Positions 26,343 through 39,639 of a stretch of 64,000 bases of DNA are shown piece after piece. This DNA comes from Nyssa sinensis. Lineage: Eukaryota; Streptophyta; Magnoliopsida; Cornales; Nyssaceae. A program made the translations under genes and the position numbers. The notes beneath the pieces were generated by a model. It had not been told where the DNA came from, made no database searches, and saw nothing but the letters and a program-made list of their open reading frames with translations. The stretch lies in assembly GCA_008638375.1 (NCBI GenBank), contig CM018043.1:38081396-38145395 (forward strand), in the 5' to 3' direction. Positions within the stretch are counted from its first letter, which is position 1. Every line of letters begins with the position of its first letter.

Positions 26343-26432
26343 TTATGTGAGCCTTGCCCTAAAGGCTCGGCCGACGGGTGGCGGTCGTGATACAAGATCC
26401 GCATAGGGTGGGTTTCGGGTCATGACAAAAAT

Positions 26433-27817
26433 CATAATAAGTACATAAGTAAAATTGAATTAAATAATGTTTCCTAATTTATAGGATCATCGAAGGGAAA
26501 GGAGAAGGAAGTCTGAATTCTCTTAAAATGAGGGAATACCATTTTTGAGGTAAGTAAACCCGAAATTTAATATGTAGTATTCCTTAGCCATGTCACAATT
26601 ATGTTTTTCTCGATGCTTACCAATTTGTACTCTTTATACACACCTAATAGTTATCTGATTCCACAATTTGATACTTGTACTTCCTTGTAGGATGTGTTGA
26701 GATCCTATTTGCCAATATCTTGATGTGATTGCTTGTACATTTCTATAACCCTTAATTTGGATATTGGAAAACTACTGTGTTTCTCACTTGCTGAGAATTT
26801 ACTATTCCATGTATATGTACATTTCTTATGGAATTCCTCTGATTCTGACATTATTATGAGTGCCCAGAGTTGTGTCTGTCACAACACCCATCCTGATGCT
26901 TTAGATGTTGATGCGCACCTACAGGTCGGTGATTGGGAATGATACCCAACACTTAGTCCATAGAGGACATGATATTTGATAAGAACTCTTTATGCTATTC
27001 AGAGAAACCCAGAGATGAGGGGTGAACCTGAATGAGGGTTGTTTGGAGGTAGCCGGACCCTATTTGTTGATAGCATCTATTAGACTCATTTGTTTGTATC
27101 ACATATCTTATACTTTGATCATAATCTGATAATGTACTCTTTAATTATGGATACATTTTTCAAGCCTATCATTGGATTCAATTTGATATCTTGTGATTTT
27201 TGGTAGCTGATTATTAGTATGTGCTAAATCCCTATTGTTAACTTGTTAAATTGCTTACATCGCCTTTTTCAAGCTGCTTTGGACATACCTTTTGGACCCA
27301 CGAGTCATTCTTAGTGATTCACTTTCCTTGTGACTGACTATTTATTATATCCTTTCGCTTGCCATTTTGTTGCATACTTTGATTTAAACTAACCCTAACC
27401 CATGGCAGAGCGAGAAAATTTACTTACTGAGCTACGTTAGCTCACTCTAGAATTATACCATTTTTTTTAGGAAAGGAAGGAAGACCATAGGGTGTTCACT
27501 GCTAGCAGGCATTACCTTTTGCTCACGGACAGTCTTCTGCATGTAATGGTGGATTCTTTTGTAATAAATTGTAATAGACTAAGTATGTTATAGTCTTTTC
27601 TCTCCCATGAGTCCATGTCTTAGAGATGGCTTTTTGTTTAAGGATCTGTAATTTAAGAATTACATTTATCATGGTCTGTAAACCCTATTATGATTCTAGT
27701 ACTTAATTATCTAATCTCATGATATTATTATTGATCCTTAATTAAAAATTTTAAGGACAGCTCGAAGGCCGCCCCCACAACCCTTAATCTGCATAGGGTG
27801 GGTTTGGGAGCGTGACG
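26433..27817 (+). mobile_element. Older LTR resumed, 3' portion
   Basis: This is the continuation of the fragment ending at 18156. A donor-like GAG|GTAAGTAA at 26550 and an acceptor-like CCATTTTTTTTAG ending at 27470 enclose about 0.92 kb. The end at about 27817 reads GGGTGGGTTTGGGAGCGTGACG, the family terminus with its final A changed. A 70-codon sense frame at 26733-26942 resembles one at 46673-47011 in a related LTR; I take this as LTR homology, not a gene. Confidence 0.65.
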
Positions 27818-29559
27818 ACACTAACTAGAATGGAATCGAGAAATGACAAACTCCGGGATCAAAATGACACAAGAACTAAGAGGATTTTGAGAGAAAAATA
27901 AGGAAAAAACAATGATTTTTATGAAGAATGCGTTGTTTCTCGTGTGTATAAGTTGAAAACTTGTTCGTTCGAATGAATGAGTGACCTTTATTCGAATGAA
28001 CCTTCCTTCAAACAAACTCTAGAAGCTATTATTCTCTCAAAAAAATAGAGTGTCCTACTCTGTTCAAAAATCCTGTGCATTTTTCAACTACAACATAAGG
28101 GAAAACTGGAAATTTTTTTGGGAAAACTGGAAATTTTCTAGGAAAACACAATTTTAGCTATAAACCTTAAGATGAATCAAATTTTTTTTCAAAGCTAAAA
28201 ATAATTCCAATCTCTTGGAGTTGAAAACTAAATTTGAAGAACATTTTGAGTGAATTATAAAAATGTACATTTGTTCTAAATAATATCAATATAATCAAAT
28301 GATCCTAAAACATTAAAATACATACAAGCTCATTCTCTACTCACTCAATCATGGTAATTAGACATGTGCATTAATTTCAACCATGAAATATTTTTCAGTT
28401 TGAAGGTCAACTTTCTATGATGTTGAATGATTTTCACATCAATAAGAGCAAACAACCATAGTCAACCAACGTAGGGATTTTTTACCATTTCTAATCAAAA
28501 ACTCCCTCTCAACTTAAAAGTAATAAATTACAAATTGAATTTGCACATGACTCAACTTTTGCAAGTCGGCTTTCATATAGTTTAGTAAGATGCCCCTTTC
28601 AAAGGTTTTACTAATGCTAGCAAACACACTATCTCAAGGGTAACCCTTTTCTTCCACTTTTGAATTTTTTTGTGTGTGTGCCATTTTTCTTTTTAGGCTT
28701 TTACTTTTGGTCCTTTGATTTTTCCAACCTAAGTCAATTTTTCTAGCCATGGACTTATTGAGATGAAAACATAAAACCATTAAGTCCATCCTATCTACAA
28801 GACAATCTCATGCAAGAAATGTGTAAGACTAACACCTATGAGACCATAAGTAGATTGAAAGCTTATGCACACCCGAGTGAAAAATACTAAGTGAAGATAT
28901 TGATAGGATAAAGTTCATAAGTCAAGACTTAATCACTCAAAATGCACTTAATATAAATCTCTTTTAAAAAATAAATTGGATTACCATTAACAATTTAAAC
29001 AAGAGAAAAATATTTTTGGATTATTGACTTCATAAAGGTATGAAATGCACCTAACTATGAAGGATAAAAAATCTACTAAAAAAATAAAATAAATAAAATA
29101 AAATCCATAGACTTAGAATACTGTAGAGAAATTAAGAATCACCTAGACTATGGAAGAGAACACAACTTACTCGATGTGGTTTTCAATTAGTGAAATGGAG
29201 TAAGAAGGAATGAAACAATTCATAGGGAGACTCTAAGATGAGACTGAAGAGTGAAATCCCTAAATTGCTATAGACTCTCTTAGTCACTTAAGAGTCAAAT
29301 TTGCTCTTCTTAAGGAATAAGCAAATTGTGAAGTGTGATTTACACACTTTCTCAAAAAATTTAGTTTATTCTTCCTTACCCAAATTTGTCTCACAATTCT
29401 TTTAGGAGTAGGAGGAGCTTTTTGGGTCTTGACCTTACCTCAAACCTTGGCATGGAAAATTACTTTAAACTTTTTCAAGGTTGGAAATATGAATGATCCT
29501 TTGAGCTAAGCTCCTTGATTTTTAAAAATGATTATTCATTTGTTGCTTCAAGGTAGCAA

Positions 29560-31491
29560 TTTCCAATTTGTGTTCTAAGTTCATAAAGTGAGATTGTAGT
29601 TTGCCGTTTCTTAGCAAATCCACACTTCCTCCTTGAATGTCCTTCAACCATACAATGAGGACAATAGAATGATCTTGGCTAAGGTTTAACTTGAGGTCTA
29701 GATGGAGGTAGTGGGAGAGAATGTGCTTAAGGCTTTGGTTATGGTTGGGCTTTCCTCATAGGTTTAGGTGGTTCTACACCTTTGGATTTTAAAGACACAA
29801 ACACAATCAGCCTTGAGAATGGGAGATTGACTTGAAGTGGATGTGGGTGGATTGTTCTTATTTGTGAACATGTCATATCCCATACCTACTTTAATCATTC
29901 TTGATTTAGACGATATTAAGCATTTTAGAAAGCTTAATAGACCTATCCTCAAGATTGACTTTCACATTCCTAGCTTATGTGAGTTGTTCACTAAAAGAGT
30001 AAACTTTGGAATTCAAATCCTTTTTTTCATTCTCTCAAACGACTAAGGGATGCCTTAAGTCCTCCTATCTCAACAACTAATAAATTTCTCTGCTTCTCTA
30101 ATGATTCAACTTCCTTTAAGAGAGACAATTTATCGTCATTTAGTTTATTCAATAAGAAATGATCAACTATTAAGGCACTCTTCTCCTTCTCACAAGAATT
30201 AAGCTTAGTGATAAGCTTCATGTTAGACTTCTTGAGATTTCTTGATCCATTGAATAGTTTTTAAAGGCAATCTCAATGTTGTCTTCATCATCAGCTCATC
30301 ACTGGACACAAAGTCTTTGATCTCTTCATGATCTTCATCCTCAATGGAAAATGATCCTTCATGAACATTGGTGATACTTATGAAAGCCATGAATTAACTT
30401 CCATCACCTTCTTCTTCATTATCATTAGTTCTCTTCTTTTTTTTCCTCTTCACCATCTTCAAAAGGAGATGATTTCATTACCTTCTTATTTCGAGAATTT
30501 CCCTTTATCTTATTAGGATAATTGGCCGCTATATGCCCAAAGTTATGGAAATCATATCATTCGATAGGCTTAGAGGTGGATTGAGATGAAGGTTTTCTTT
30601 TATCACCACTAGAAGAATATTTTTGAACTTGGCCTCTTCAAGTGCTATAGTTTCCTAACGGGTCTTTTACTTGAACTTTGAGATCCTTTGGAGTTAGGCA
30701 TTCTACCCTTGAGATATTTATTAAACCTCTTAACAAAAAGAGCCAAGTCCTCATCACTCATGTACTCGAGGTCTATTTAAATATCCCCTTCACTTTCTAC
30801 TTGTGTTGATTTCAAGGCAAGACTTTTGGTCTTCTTTGCTTTCTTAAGAGTTAGTTCAAAGTTTTGAAGTAGTCCAACTAACTCATCAATAAGTAGAGAG
30901 TCCACGTCCTTACTGTCCTCAATGGCGATTATCTTAAGTTGAAATCTCTTGGAAGAGATCTCAATATTTTTCTTACAATCTTGGCCCTTTCAAGTTTCTC
31001 TCCTAGGTTGAATGATGAGTTGACAATGTCACTCAATTTAGCATTTAACTCGAAAAAGGTTTCTAATTCTTCCATTGTTAAGGCTTCAAACCTAGAAGTC
31101 AACATTTACAGTTTTGATCTCTTTACAACTGATATACCCTCACGAGTAGTCTCAAGGATGTCCTAAGCCTCCCTGGATGTCTCATAAGTCATAATACGAC
31201 GAAACTCATTTGGAGTTACCGCGTTAAAGATGGTGTTCAACCCTTTGGGGTGTTGTAGCCACTGATCCTTAACTCTAACTCATTCTAAGTGTTTGAAGGC
31301 TTGACTACTGAGGGAATTTTCATAAGTTGCAGGTTGTGACCAAAGGGGTCCAACCTTCTTAGGATGGCAAGCCAAACTCGCTTATCCATAATTCTTAAAC
31401 ATGCTCTCATACGAGCTTTCCAATAAGCATAATTTAAGCCGTCAAATAAAGGTGGTCACGAGATCGATCTTCCCTCTCTTAACCCTTCCAT
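29560..31491 (-). pseudogene. Decayed copia-type gag
   Basis: The likely start ATG is at 31491. Early residues read PPLFDGLNYAYWKARMRA, the typical N-terminal Gag motif of plant Ty1/copia elements, followed by a NAVTPNEFRRI segment. Several stops and frameshifts interrupt it. Farther on, one zinc-knuckle position (about 30505-30550) has lost its cysteines: a stop, F and Y stand where C is expected. A charged coiled-coil-like stretch lies at 30027-30221, and a second, preserved CX2CX4HX4C motif (CPHCMVEGHSRRKC) at 29622-29663. Gag would form the particle and bind RNA; this copy cannot make an intact protein. The 3' limit is approximate. Confidence 0.75.
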
Positions 31492-31534
31492 GGATTTCAC
31501 AATTTAGGATGTCAATCAAATGCCTTAGAAAAAA

Positions 31535-31547
31535 GGCTCTGATACCA
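31535..31547 (-). other. Primer binding site for initiator tRNA-Met
   Basis: On the minus strand this reads TGGTATCAGAGCC, complementary to the 3' end of plant initiator tRNA-Met, 3 bp inside the LTR edge at 31551. It fixes the orientation of the copia-like remnant. Confidence 0.85.
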
Positions 31548-33425
31548 CTTTGTTTGCATGGAGGTATGCCACAAGAATATCACTCAAGGTTCCAAAGCGT
31601 GAATTACCTAGAATAGGGGGGTTGAATAGGTAGGTCTTGAATTAAAAATGTTCTTTCAAGTTAAATCCAATTCTTGGTTAATTACAATAATGACATAATC
31701 AATAACAAATCACTCAATGTGATTAATCCAATAGTTAAGCCCTTTTATTGATGAATCCAATAAGAATCAACCAATTCACCAACCTATGCAAACTTTACCT
31801 AATTGATCAAGTAGATTGATTTTATAGTAATTTTTGTAATTCAAACAAAATCAATTAAGCTATCAATTTTGATTTTTATCAATTTACTAAATCAAGTTTT
31901 TCAATATCTCAATTGAATTCACAATTTTGAAAATCATGAAAAACTCAATTTCTAAAATTAAGCGGAAGCAATTCAAATAAGCACATAGTAAATTGAAAGA
32001 GACGAAGAGAAAGAGAGTTTACAAACTGATTGATGACGAAAAAAACTACCAAGGACAATAATCCTTGGAGTAAGACTCTAGAGCTGAGCCAATGCTCATG
32101 GAAGGAATGCATTATGATGGAAAGTGATATACAACGAATCTCCTGAACAAGCTAAGTACCTCTAGCTCCATTCTTCCCGATTATGTCTTCAAATTCCCCT
32201 CGAATCCTCAAGCTTCTCATAACCAATCGTTCAAACATCCAGACTCCTCCACAGTCTCGAACATCTTTGATCAAACCCCTCAAAAATCATGAATCTTCAT
32301 GACCTTGGTGCCTACCAATCGCTCAAGGCCGAATCCTCATGTTTGAACTCCATCTATCATTAATGGTGAGTTTGACATGAACCAAGGCTCTTTAGATTTG
32401 ATTGGATCATGTGGTTTGATCAAATCTGATCAATGGAAACGAGTAAAAATTATTTTGAACGTCATGTATAAACAATCTCTCACAAGAGCTTCAAGATCTA
32501 TCAACAATTTAGCTTTCACAAATTAAGACTTTTTCACTCTATTTTTGGTTGCTCTTAAATGTATTTTCACCTATTTTTTGCAAAGAGCTTGATTGATCCC
32601 AAAATGAGTAGAAATCATATTATAAATCTATTTTCCACCTAGGGTTCGTTTGAACGAACAAGGAGCGAATATCAAATGAGTACAACTCTGAAGTTGCAAC
32701 AACTCGTTTAATACAGAAGTTTGAATGAATGAAAATGAATGACAATAAAATTTTCTGTTGTTCGTTCAAACAAGCCAAAGCTTCATTCGAATGAGCGATA
32801 GTGAGTTCCTCATTAATTTTTTGTCTTGTGAATTGAATTTTTCCTATTATGTTTTTAAATATGAATTTTAGGAGAATAAGTTAGTCGGAACCCATAACTG
32901 ACAAGAGAGGTAGCCAACCACGTAAGTTCAAATAGTATATAAGCTAAAGTCTTCTGGATTTCATTGATGGTGCATACCTTCTCTGCAAGGACTAGACTGA
33001 GATAGCATGGTCCCTGCCCTAAGCCTGAGCTACCTGGGTCAGAAAACGGACTAAGACCCTAGGTGTCATTCCCAAGCAAATGACATAAGGAAAATGTCGG
33101 CACTTATTGGGAACTATCTTAGGTCGCCATGACCACATAGTATATATCAAAAGATAGAATGTAGGATTACCCTAAGATGGTACTACATCAAGTGTACTAA
33201 ACTATAGTCCATACTAATCCTAAGTCTAAATGAAAAATCAAATAAACCAAAGGAAAGTGAAAAATAGACTCGAGGACTTATCAAACCTATGAATGAAAGA
33301 TATCAGAAAATAATCGATGAAAACGATGCCTATGACGTATAGAACATACTAACCAGAATGGAAATTGATAATGGCGTAACTTGGGGTCAATATGACACAA
33401 GGAAATATGAGGAGTTAAGAGAAAA

Positions 33426-36400
33426 TCTCACAACCCAAAACCTACCCTATGTAGATTAGGGGTTAGAAACCAAGACTGTCACTCAAACAGGCCGTACAAA
33501 ATTAAATAAATTGCACAAGAGTGATAAATTTTTTTTCCTTTTTGTTATCAAGTGCAAAAGCTACACATGCAACTCATTTGATAATCGATTCAACACCAAT
33601 CATTTATAAAGGGTTCTCAAGGTCAAATCATTGTAATCAGCCATCATTAACATATTTTATCAACATCTATATGCACATCCATATATGTGTCCAACGAAAG
33701 GTACATATTACTAATTCCTGAAAGTCTCAGTTGTCGTTATGCCCAAATATACATCATATGATTACCAAAAAGATTCCACATCATATTAAATGATGATCCT
33801 CATGCAAAAGATCCATTGCATTCACGGCCCTTAGCTTTTTTGTGTAGACTTTACCACCTTCTTGCTAATTAATTACCTGAAATATGTTTGAATCAATCCA
33901 TGTGAGCTTCACTAAGCTCGTGAGTAATTCTTGTATCCTATCACAAGTTTTGCAGAGGCAAGGTTTTGCACAAAATACCATGGGCACCAAGTTTCTTCAA
34001 ACAGATAACATATACACAAGAATATCTTATAACACATTTTCAAAACAAATCATATATAAAACATATTGAAGGTTCAAACAAATATAATACATGCAATTCT
34101 AAAACACGTCATTTTCAATAGCATAATTCGAAATATCAAAACACAAAACAAATGATAAAGAGTTGCTCACAAAATGTATAATAACACATTCATTTCTTAA
34201 AACATGGTTCAGATAATTAATGCGGATCGGATAATGTAATATCTAATACAATGCACAAGAGAGGGTACTCTTGAAAATCTAATTACTGAATAATAGAAAA
34301 CACGAGACAAATGATGGACACATGTTACATACATCGAAGAGTCATATATTTAGTCAACGAACTACGTGGGTAAGTCTCATCAAGAGTCGAAGCGCCACAT
34401 AGATAAGTCTCAATCATTAATTCCACAACGAGTCAGAGTGCCATGTGGGTAGGTCTCATCAAGAGTCGAAGCAGCCACATAGGTAAACCTTGTGTAAATA
34501 CGAGAATCAAGTCAGAGCGCCCTGACAGTAAGTCTCATCACAAGAGTTGGAGTACCACTTGGGTAGGCCTCGAACAGACATAAGATTCGAGTTACACATT
34601 GAGTTAGAGCGCTATGTGGGTAGGTCCCATATCAAGAGTTAGAGTACCACATAGGTAGGTCTCACACAGACACATGATCAGATCAAAACAAGTATGATTC
34701 GGGTTACATAGTCAAAATTGGTTCACACAAATCATTTTCCTATTGAAAAGGGTGACATGGTTTATAGACATTTTTGTTAAAGAATTTAGTCAGGACTCAA
34801 AAGAAACAACATCTTTCAAATCAGTGCATAAAAACATTATTTCAAGATCTAATTATGAAGATCATAACTCTCAGATATTTCATAAAATGCAGAATATACA
34901 TTTTGAGCAAACATAGAAATTCACTGATTTAGAGTACAAGATTGCTCGTAAAAATAAATTAAGCATTTTTCAAATAAGAGATAAAACACTTGAGCATTTT
35001 TCAAATAGGAGATAAAACACTTATGCATTTTTTAAATAGTAGATAAAACAACACTGATCCAGGGTACGGGTTACTTATATTAGGGTTCTTAAGCATTGCA
35101 TTCCTATACTAGTACCATAACAGCTATCCCATCGCTTTTGTTCCATTTTCCCATCGTTTGGGTGATCCTATAATCATGGATCAAAAATACGTTGCATATT
35201 GAATTAGTAATCATTCTAATTCCAAACATCTTTATTCAGCGTTTTAAGTTCTTTTGAACTTAATTTAATTGATTAATAGATTCCCAAATTCCCAATTTAG
35301 GGTTTCCTAACGATTTATGGCTTATTTGGCCCTTCAAGGGCATAAAGGTAATTTATCCTTTTTAATATCCCATATTTCTCTATACACAATTTACATATTC
35401 GGACTTCATTTTTCAGTCCAGTTGGTCTTTATAACAGTTATATGGACCCTTTTAATTTCATTTATACATTTTTGGTAACTTCACTAAGTCTTAAAGACGT
35501 ATTCGTCATTTTTTAGTTTGTTACCGGGTCTCATTTTTCTCAAATGGATATCAACGTCAAGTCTAGAATATCAAATATAATTAATTTAGGCTTTTTCAGA
35601 TCTTAATTAGCTTATTTGTGGCTTACATTAAGCCTAGGGACATTTTCATAATTTTACACTTTCACAGTGTCACATTTTTCGGTACTTTGTTTCACAAAAT
35701 AGATCCTGTCATTGGATCCAGAATGTCCCAAAATGCTAAATTATGTATTTTCATAGTCATCGAAGTCTAATTGATAGTTTAGTTGATCATTATGACATAA
35801 TCGTAATTATTCCAGTTTGTCTGTTCATATTTTTTGGGATCTAATTTCATAAATCGGACTCCGTCATTGAGTCCAGAATGCCCAAAAACATTGGATTAGA
35901 CTCTTTTTTCATTTTCATTGGCCTTTATTCGGCCTATTTTTTACTCAAGGGTATTTTGGTAATTTTTCTTATAATTAAAAGGAATTAAAATTAATATTTA
36001 ATTAATTTCATGGGCCATTTTCTAATTAACTGAAACTATTGGGGGTCATTTTATAATTAATAGAGAGGTCTAGGGGTTAAAACACAATTTTAGAAACTTT
36101 AAAACCCTAAACCATCCGATTTAGTTAGGTTCCAAGTGAACCGGTCCAAAAGGGTTAAGAACCAGTCAATTCTATCGGTTCACTGTGTCATGCTGACGTG
36201 AACATGATGCCAGCCCTATTTATATATTTTTTTCATTCTTTAGGTCAAAACGATGTCATTTCAATAAACCCAAATCCATGTAAATATTCGGTCAGGACCC
36301 AACCCAAGATCCGACCCACACAGTGAGCATCCCCTTCATTTTACCAACGAGGGTTCCGATCACCCTCTCTGGTGCTGATAACCAAAATCTACACAAGTTT

Positions 36401-38002
36401 TTAATTTTAAACTTATTTTTCCTACTATTTTAAGGCTGTTTTTTTTATCTTAAACAAGTCCCGATCAATATTAGGACCATTAGGGATAAACTTAGCCCTT
36501 TAGATTGCAGTGATCAAACAGTTTTCTCCAATTCACACTTTTTTGGCCACCATGGAAATTTCACTATTTCTTTCTCATTTCTCCATAAAATGGCTCATTT
36601 TTTAACCATTATGTTCCATATCTCAAGGGCTATAACTCCATGGCTTCAAATTAAAGCTTTGTGTTCATTTTATGAGTTGGCTGATTATTCCCTAAACCTG
36701 CAACTCTCTATTAAATGTTCATTTTTGGGCCAAAACATGCAATTTTTGTTTTTTTGTGATCCATTTCTGGTCTAGGTTTGGTCCCCTATCATAAAACATC
36801 ATTTAGTTTTAGTTGAAAGCTTGACCCAATTTCAAGCTATCGTTAATGGCAGCTTAGGTTTTCTTAGGGTTTTCCTCATTGTTTTTCTCATATTTCTTCA
36901 TTAAACTTCTAGTTTTCAATATAAATAACGAATTAAATCTTTGAGAAAAGCCTTCATAGTTGTTTAGTCAATGGCCCAGATTTTCTCTCTCTAAAACTTC
37001 TCCCCTTCGGTCTCCCTTCTTCCAGCTTTTTCCTTCCTTGTTTCTTCTGATTTTGCTTCCTTTCTAGGCCTCCAGAGGCTGCATGCACAATGCCTCCCCC
37101 TCCTCCTCCTTTTTCTCTCTTTCTCTCTCTAGTTTCTCTCATTTCTCTCTTTAGATCTGTCTCTCTCTAGCTGACACAATACACCACATGCACACACACA
37201 AGTTTGATTCTCCTCCTACACGCAATGCACCTATAGTATATGTATATATACATGATTTTTTTATTGCATGAAATTTAATTGGCTAAGCCTAGGGTCCAAT
37301 AAGGTGATGACACCTCAGTTTTTGTATGCAGCCATATATGCATACTATTACGTATATACATATCATATGGGTTATATAGCACAAAAGTGTTGTAACCTAG
37401 TTGGATTTTTTTTAGAGACTTATAATTTGCTTGCACAAGGTGCAAGGTTCAAAACTTGGTGGGAGCACTTTTGAGTCTTTTTTCTTTTCTCTCTTTTTAT
37501 GCATTTTTAGTGTGTTTCATAATCTCCCGAGCTTTGCATTTTAATTCTCATAAAAGTCTTTTCTAATTCCCGCAAGACTTTTTGATTTAGCATACTTCGT
37601 CTATGCATTACTAGTCTTGCCTTGGTGTATTTTATCGCACCTTAATTCTTCCCAAAAGTCTATTATAATTTTGGAATAATCTTGATTAATCACGCCTTAT
37701 CCATGTATCACACTAGTTTTGCTTAAATGCACTTTGTGCACTAATTTTTCATAACCACCCATTTGTTAATTCTCGATTAACACTAGTCATAACTTGTTAT
37801 CAAGTTATGATCCTTGGCATTAAATCGCCTTCTTAAAACTGGTCATCTCCGATTTAGAACTAGTTGTCCTCATTTATACTTTTGCTTTCATATTTATGGA
37901 TTACTAGTCTTAACTATAATTGCCCATGATTAATAAGCATATTATCTTATGATAATCGTCGTTATCCTTAATTGCTTCACTTAATCGAGTCAAGATGTTA
38001 CA
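33426..38002 (-). mobile_element. Solo LTR inserted in the copia-like remnant
   Basis: The plus-strand edges are tctcacaacccaaaacc (expected TG start changed to TC) and gagtcaagatgttaca. Flanks gaaaa (33421-33425) and aaaaa (38003-38007) match at four of five bases. The copia-like sequence continues across it when compared with 27818-28500, which supports the insertion. The length is 4577 bp. Inside are a tandem repeat (about 34340-34690), modules with GGACTCCGTCATTGAGTCC-type cores (35330-35950), a decayed TGACG pair (about 36192), ACCGG motifs, and CT (about 37110-37170) and TA tracts. Confidence 0.82.
34340..34690. repeat. Degenerate tandem repeat of 40-90 bp units
   Basis: The phrases gagtcgaagcgccacat and gtgggtaggtctcatcaagag recur about seven times with variation. 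It lies between the acceptor-like site (about 33878) and the decayed donor-like site (about 35076) of the solo LTR. Confidence 0.8.
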
Positions 38003-38578
38003 AAAAATGAGAGCAAGCCAATGGAAAATATGAACAATTGGCAGTTTCTCACGTGTTTTGAACTGAGTAGTTGTTCATTTGAACGAATAAGTGGCCCTTC
38101 GTTCAAACGAGCACCAAAAGCTGCTCTTCTCTTAAAAAAAAAAAATAGAATGTCCTGCTCTGTTCGAAAATCATGTACACATTTCAACTGCAAAACAAGT
38201 CAAAACTAGAGTTTTCATGAAAAACACTATTTTTAGCTACAAACTCTAAGATAAATTCAATTGTCTTCAAAGACAAAAATAATCCCAATGATTTTAAGTT
38301 GAAATCTAAATTTGAAGAACATTTTAAGTGAATGTGAGAGATGTAAATGTGTTCTAAATAACATTAATGCATTCAAATGACCCTAGAACAATAAAATACA
38401 TACAAGCTCACTCTCTTCTCAATCAATCATGGTAACTAAACATATGCATTAATTTCCACCATGAAATGTTCTTTGTCTCAAGGTTGACTTTCTATGGTGT
38501 TGAATGATTTTCATATCAATAAGAACAATCAACTATAGTCAACCAACCTAGGAATTTTTTATCATTTCCAATCAAAAC
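38003..38578 (-). mobile_element. Copia-like remnant resumed
   Basis: Closely similar to 27880-28500, including ttcatttgaacgaataagtggccc and the stretch around ttgaagaacattttaagtgaat. It is cut at 38578 by the next LTR. No coding frame is visible. Confidence 0.7.
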
Positions 38579-39607
38579 TGTCACGACCCAAAATCCATCA
38601 TGTAGAGACCTGAAAATTGAGGATAAATTTTTTGTTTTTGCCGGTAGGGCACTGCACATGCATATTTGGACATAAGTCATATTTAAGAACATATTTAAAG
38701 TATGACATAGAATAGAAATATGCTTAGAATGTTAAAATACACCTCTTGTAAAAATTTGAGCCTATTCGGAGACAGTTTTAGAAAACTAGACCATAAAGGG
38801 CATCCAAGTGACCCGGGTGGATCCGGCCAAACCCGACCACAGGCGAAAATAAAATTTTTTGGTAAATATCATTTAAAATAATTTTAAGAACTTTGGCTAA
38901 AACAAAATATCGAATTGAGGCGTTTCAGGACGGGTTGTAGTGTAACAGGGCCCCAGATTCATTAAGGGCAACAAGGTCATTGTGCCCCTTTAGTACAAAT
39001 ACAGCCCTTAGAGTTAAAATTTCATTATTTTGGTCTGAAATACAGAGTAGAAATCGTGCATGGGACAAAAGTTAAGAAAAACCCTAGGTTCTCCAAGCTT
39101 CAAGCTACCAAAACACACTCTTAGGCCAAGATTCTTGCAAGACTTCCTTCTAGGAAGTTGTTCCTCTCATCAAGGGCTATATTCTCACCCATTGGTTCCA
39201 CTGTACAGCGAACACAACTCTTTTGGGTTGAGAAAAATCATTTTAGGTATGACATTTTGCTAAGTAAGGAATAGGGTTAAGTTTAGGAGTGTTTCATAAG
39301 TTGATTGAATGATTTATATATTTATTTGCTGTTAGAAAATCACTTAGGATATAGTTGCTTTGAAAACCTAGAGTTGGTTGTTTATGTACTTGTGTGTTCT
39401 TTGTATTCTTTGGGAATTTGGTAAAGTGATAAACATGAACCATGACTATATGTATAATTCATTATATTCTAGCTCATGTTCATGTAGACAAAATCTTGTA
39501 GTTGGAAAGTTATGATTTATTCAAGGTGTTGGGGCTTTATGTATTTTGTAATCTTAAAGAATTTGTCAAAGTGATGAACATGTAACTTGTAACACCCCGA
39601 CCCTGAT

Positions 39608-39639
39608 TAATTAATAATTAGTTTGCTAATTATTAATTA
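39608..39639 (+). other. Perfect AT-rich hairpin near LTR 5' end
   Basis: Arms TAATTAATAATTAG (39608-39621) and CTAATTATTAATTA (39626-39639) pair perfectly around tttg. It lies about 20 bp from the LTR terminus, as in the solo LTR ending at 26067. Confidence 0.7.

Larger units (their letters stand above)
18157..26427 (+). mobile_element. Solo LTR with target duplication aaaat, split by a nested solo LTR
   Basis: It starts TGTAACACCCCGACTCG at 18157 and ends GGGTTTCGGGTCATGACA at 26427. The identical 5-mer aaaat flanks it at 18152-18156 and 26428-26432. Removing the nested minus-strand LTR (21234-26067) and its 5-bp duplication leaves about 3.43 kb. Its own parts include a TA tract and GA-rich leader (about 18540-18800), a donor-like AAG|GTGAGTAA at 20289, a two-copy repeat (about 20650-20740), an acceptor-like ATTTTTTAG ending at 21159, and the A-loop hairpin (26230-26342). 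Confidence 0.9.
27818..33425 (-). mobile_element. Ty1/copia-like retroelement remnant, pol absent
   Basis: It contains a tRNA-Met-type primer site (31535-31547) followed on the minus strand by a decayed copia-type gag. LTR sequence begins at 31551 (tgtttgcatgg) and extends right, including the phrase aataggggggttgaatagg. The left part, 27818 to about 28500, is a direct repeat of 33345-33425 plus 38003-38578, so it is the other LTR copy. Between gag (to about 29560) and that LTR there is no sign of integrase, reverse transcriptase or RNase H. The LTRs contain repeated gttcgttcgaatgaa-type motifs. It looks like a gag-only derivative or an internal deletion. Confidence 0.6.

Noticed and set aside
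37990..38209. Paired short frames on both strands
   Set aside because: They lie in decayed copia-like LTR sequence; the relative at 27880-28020 does not keep them.
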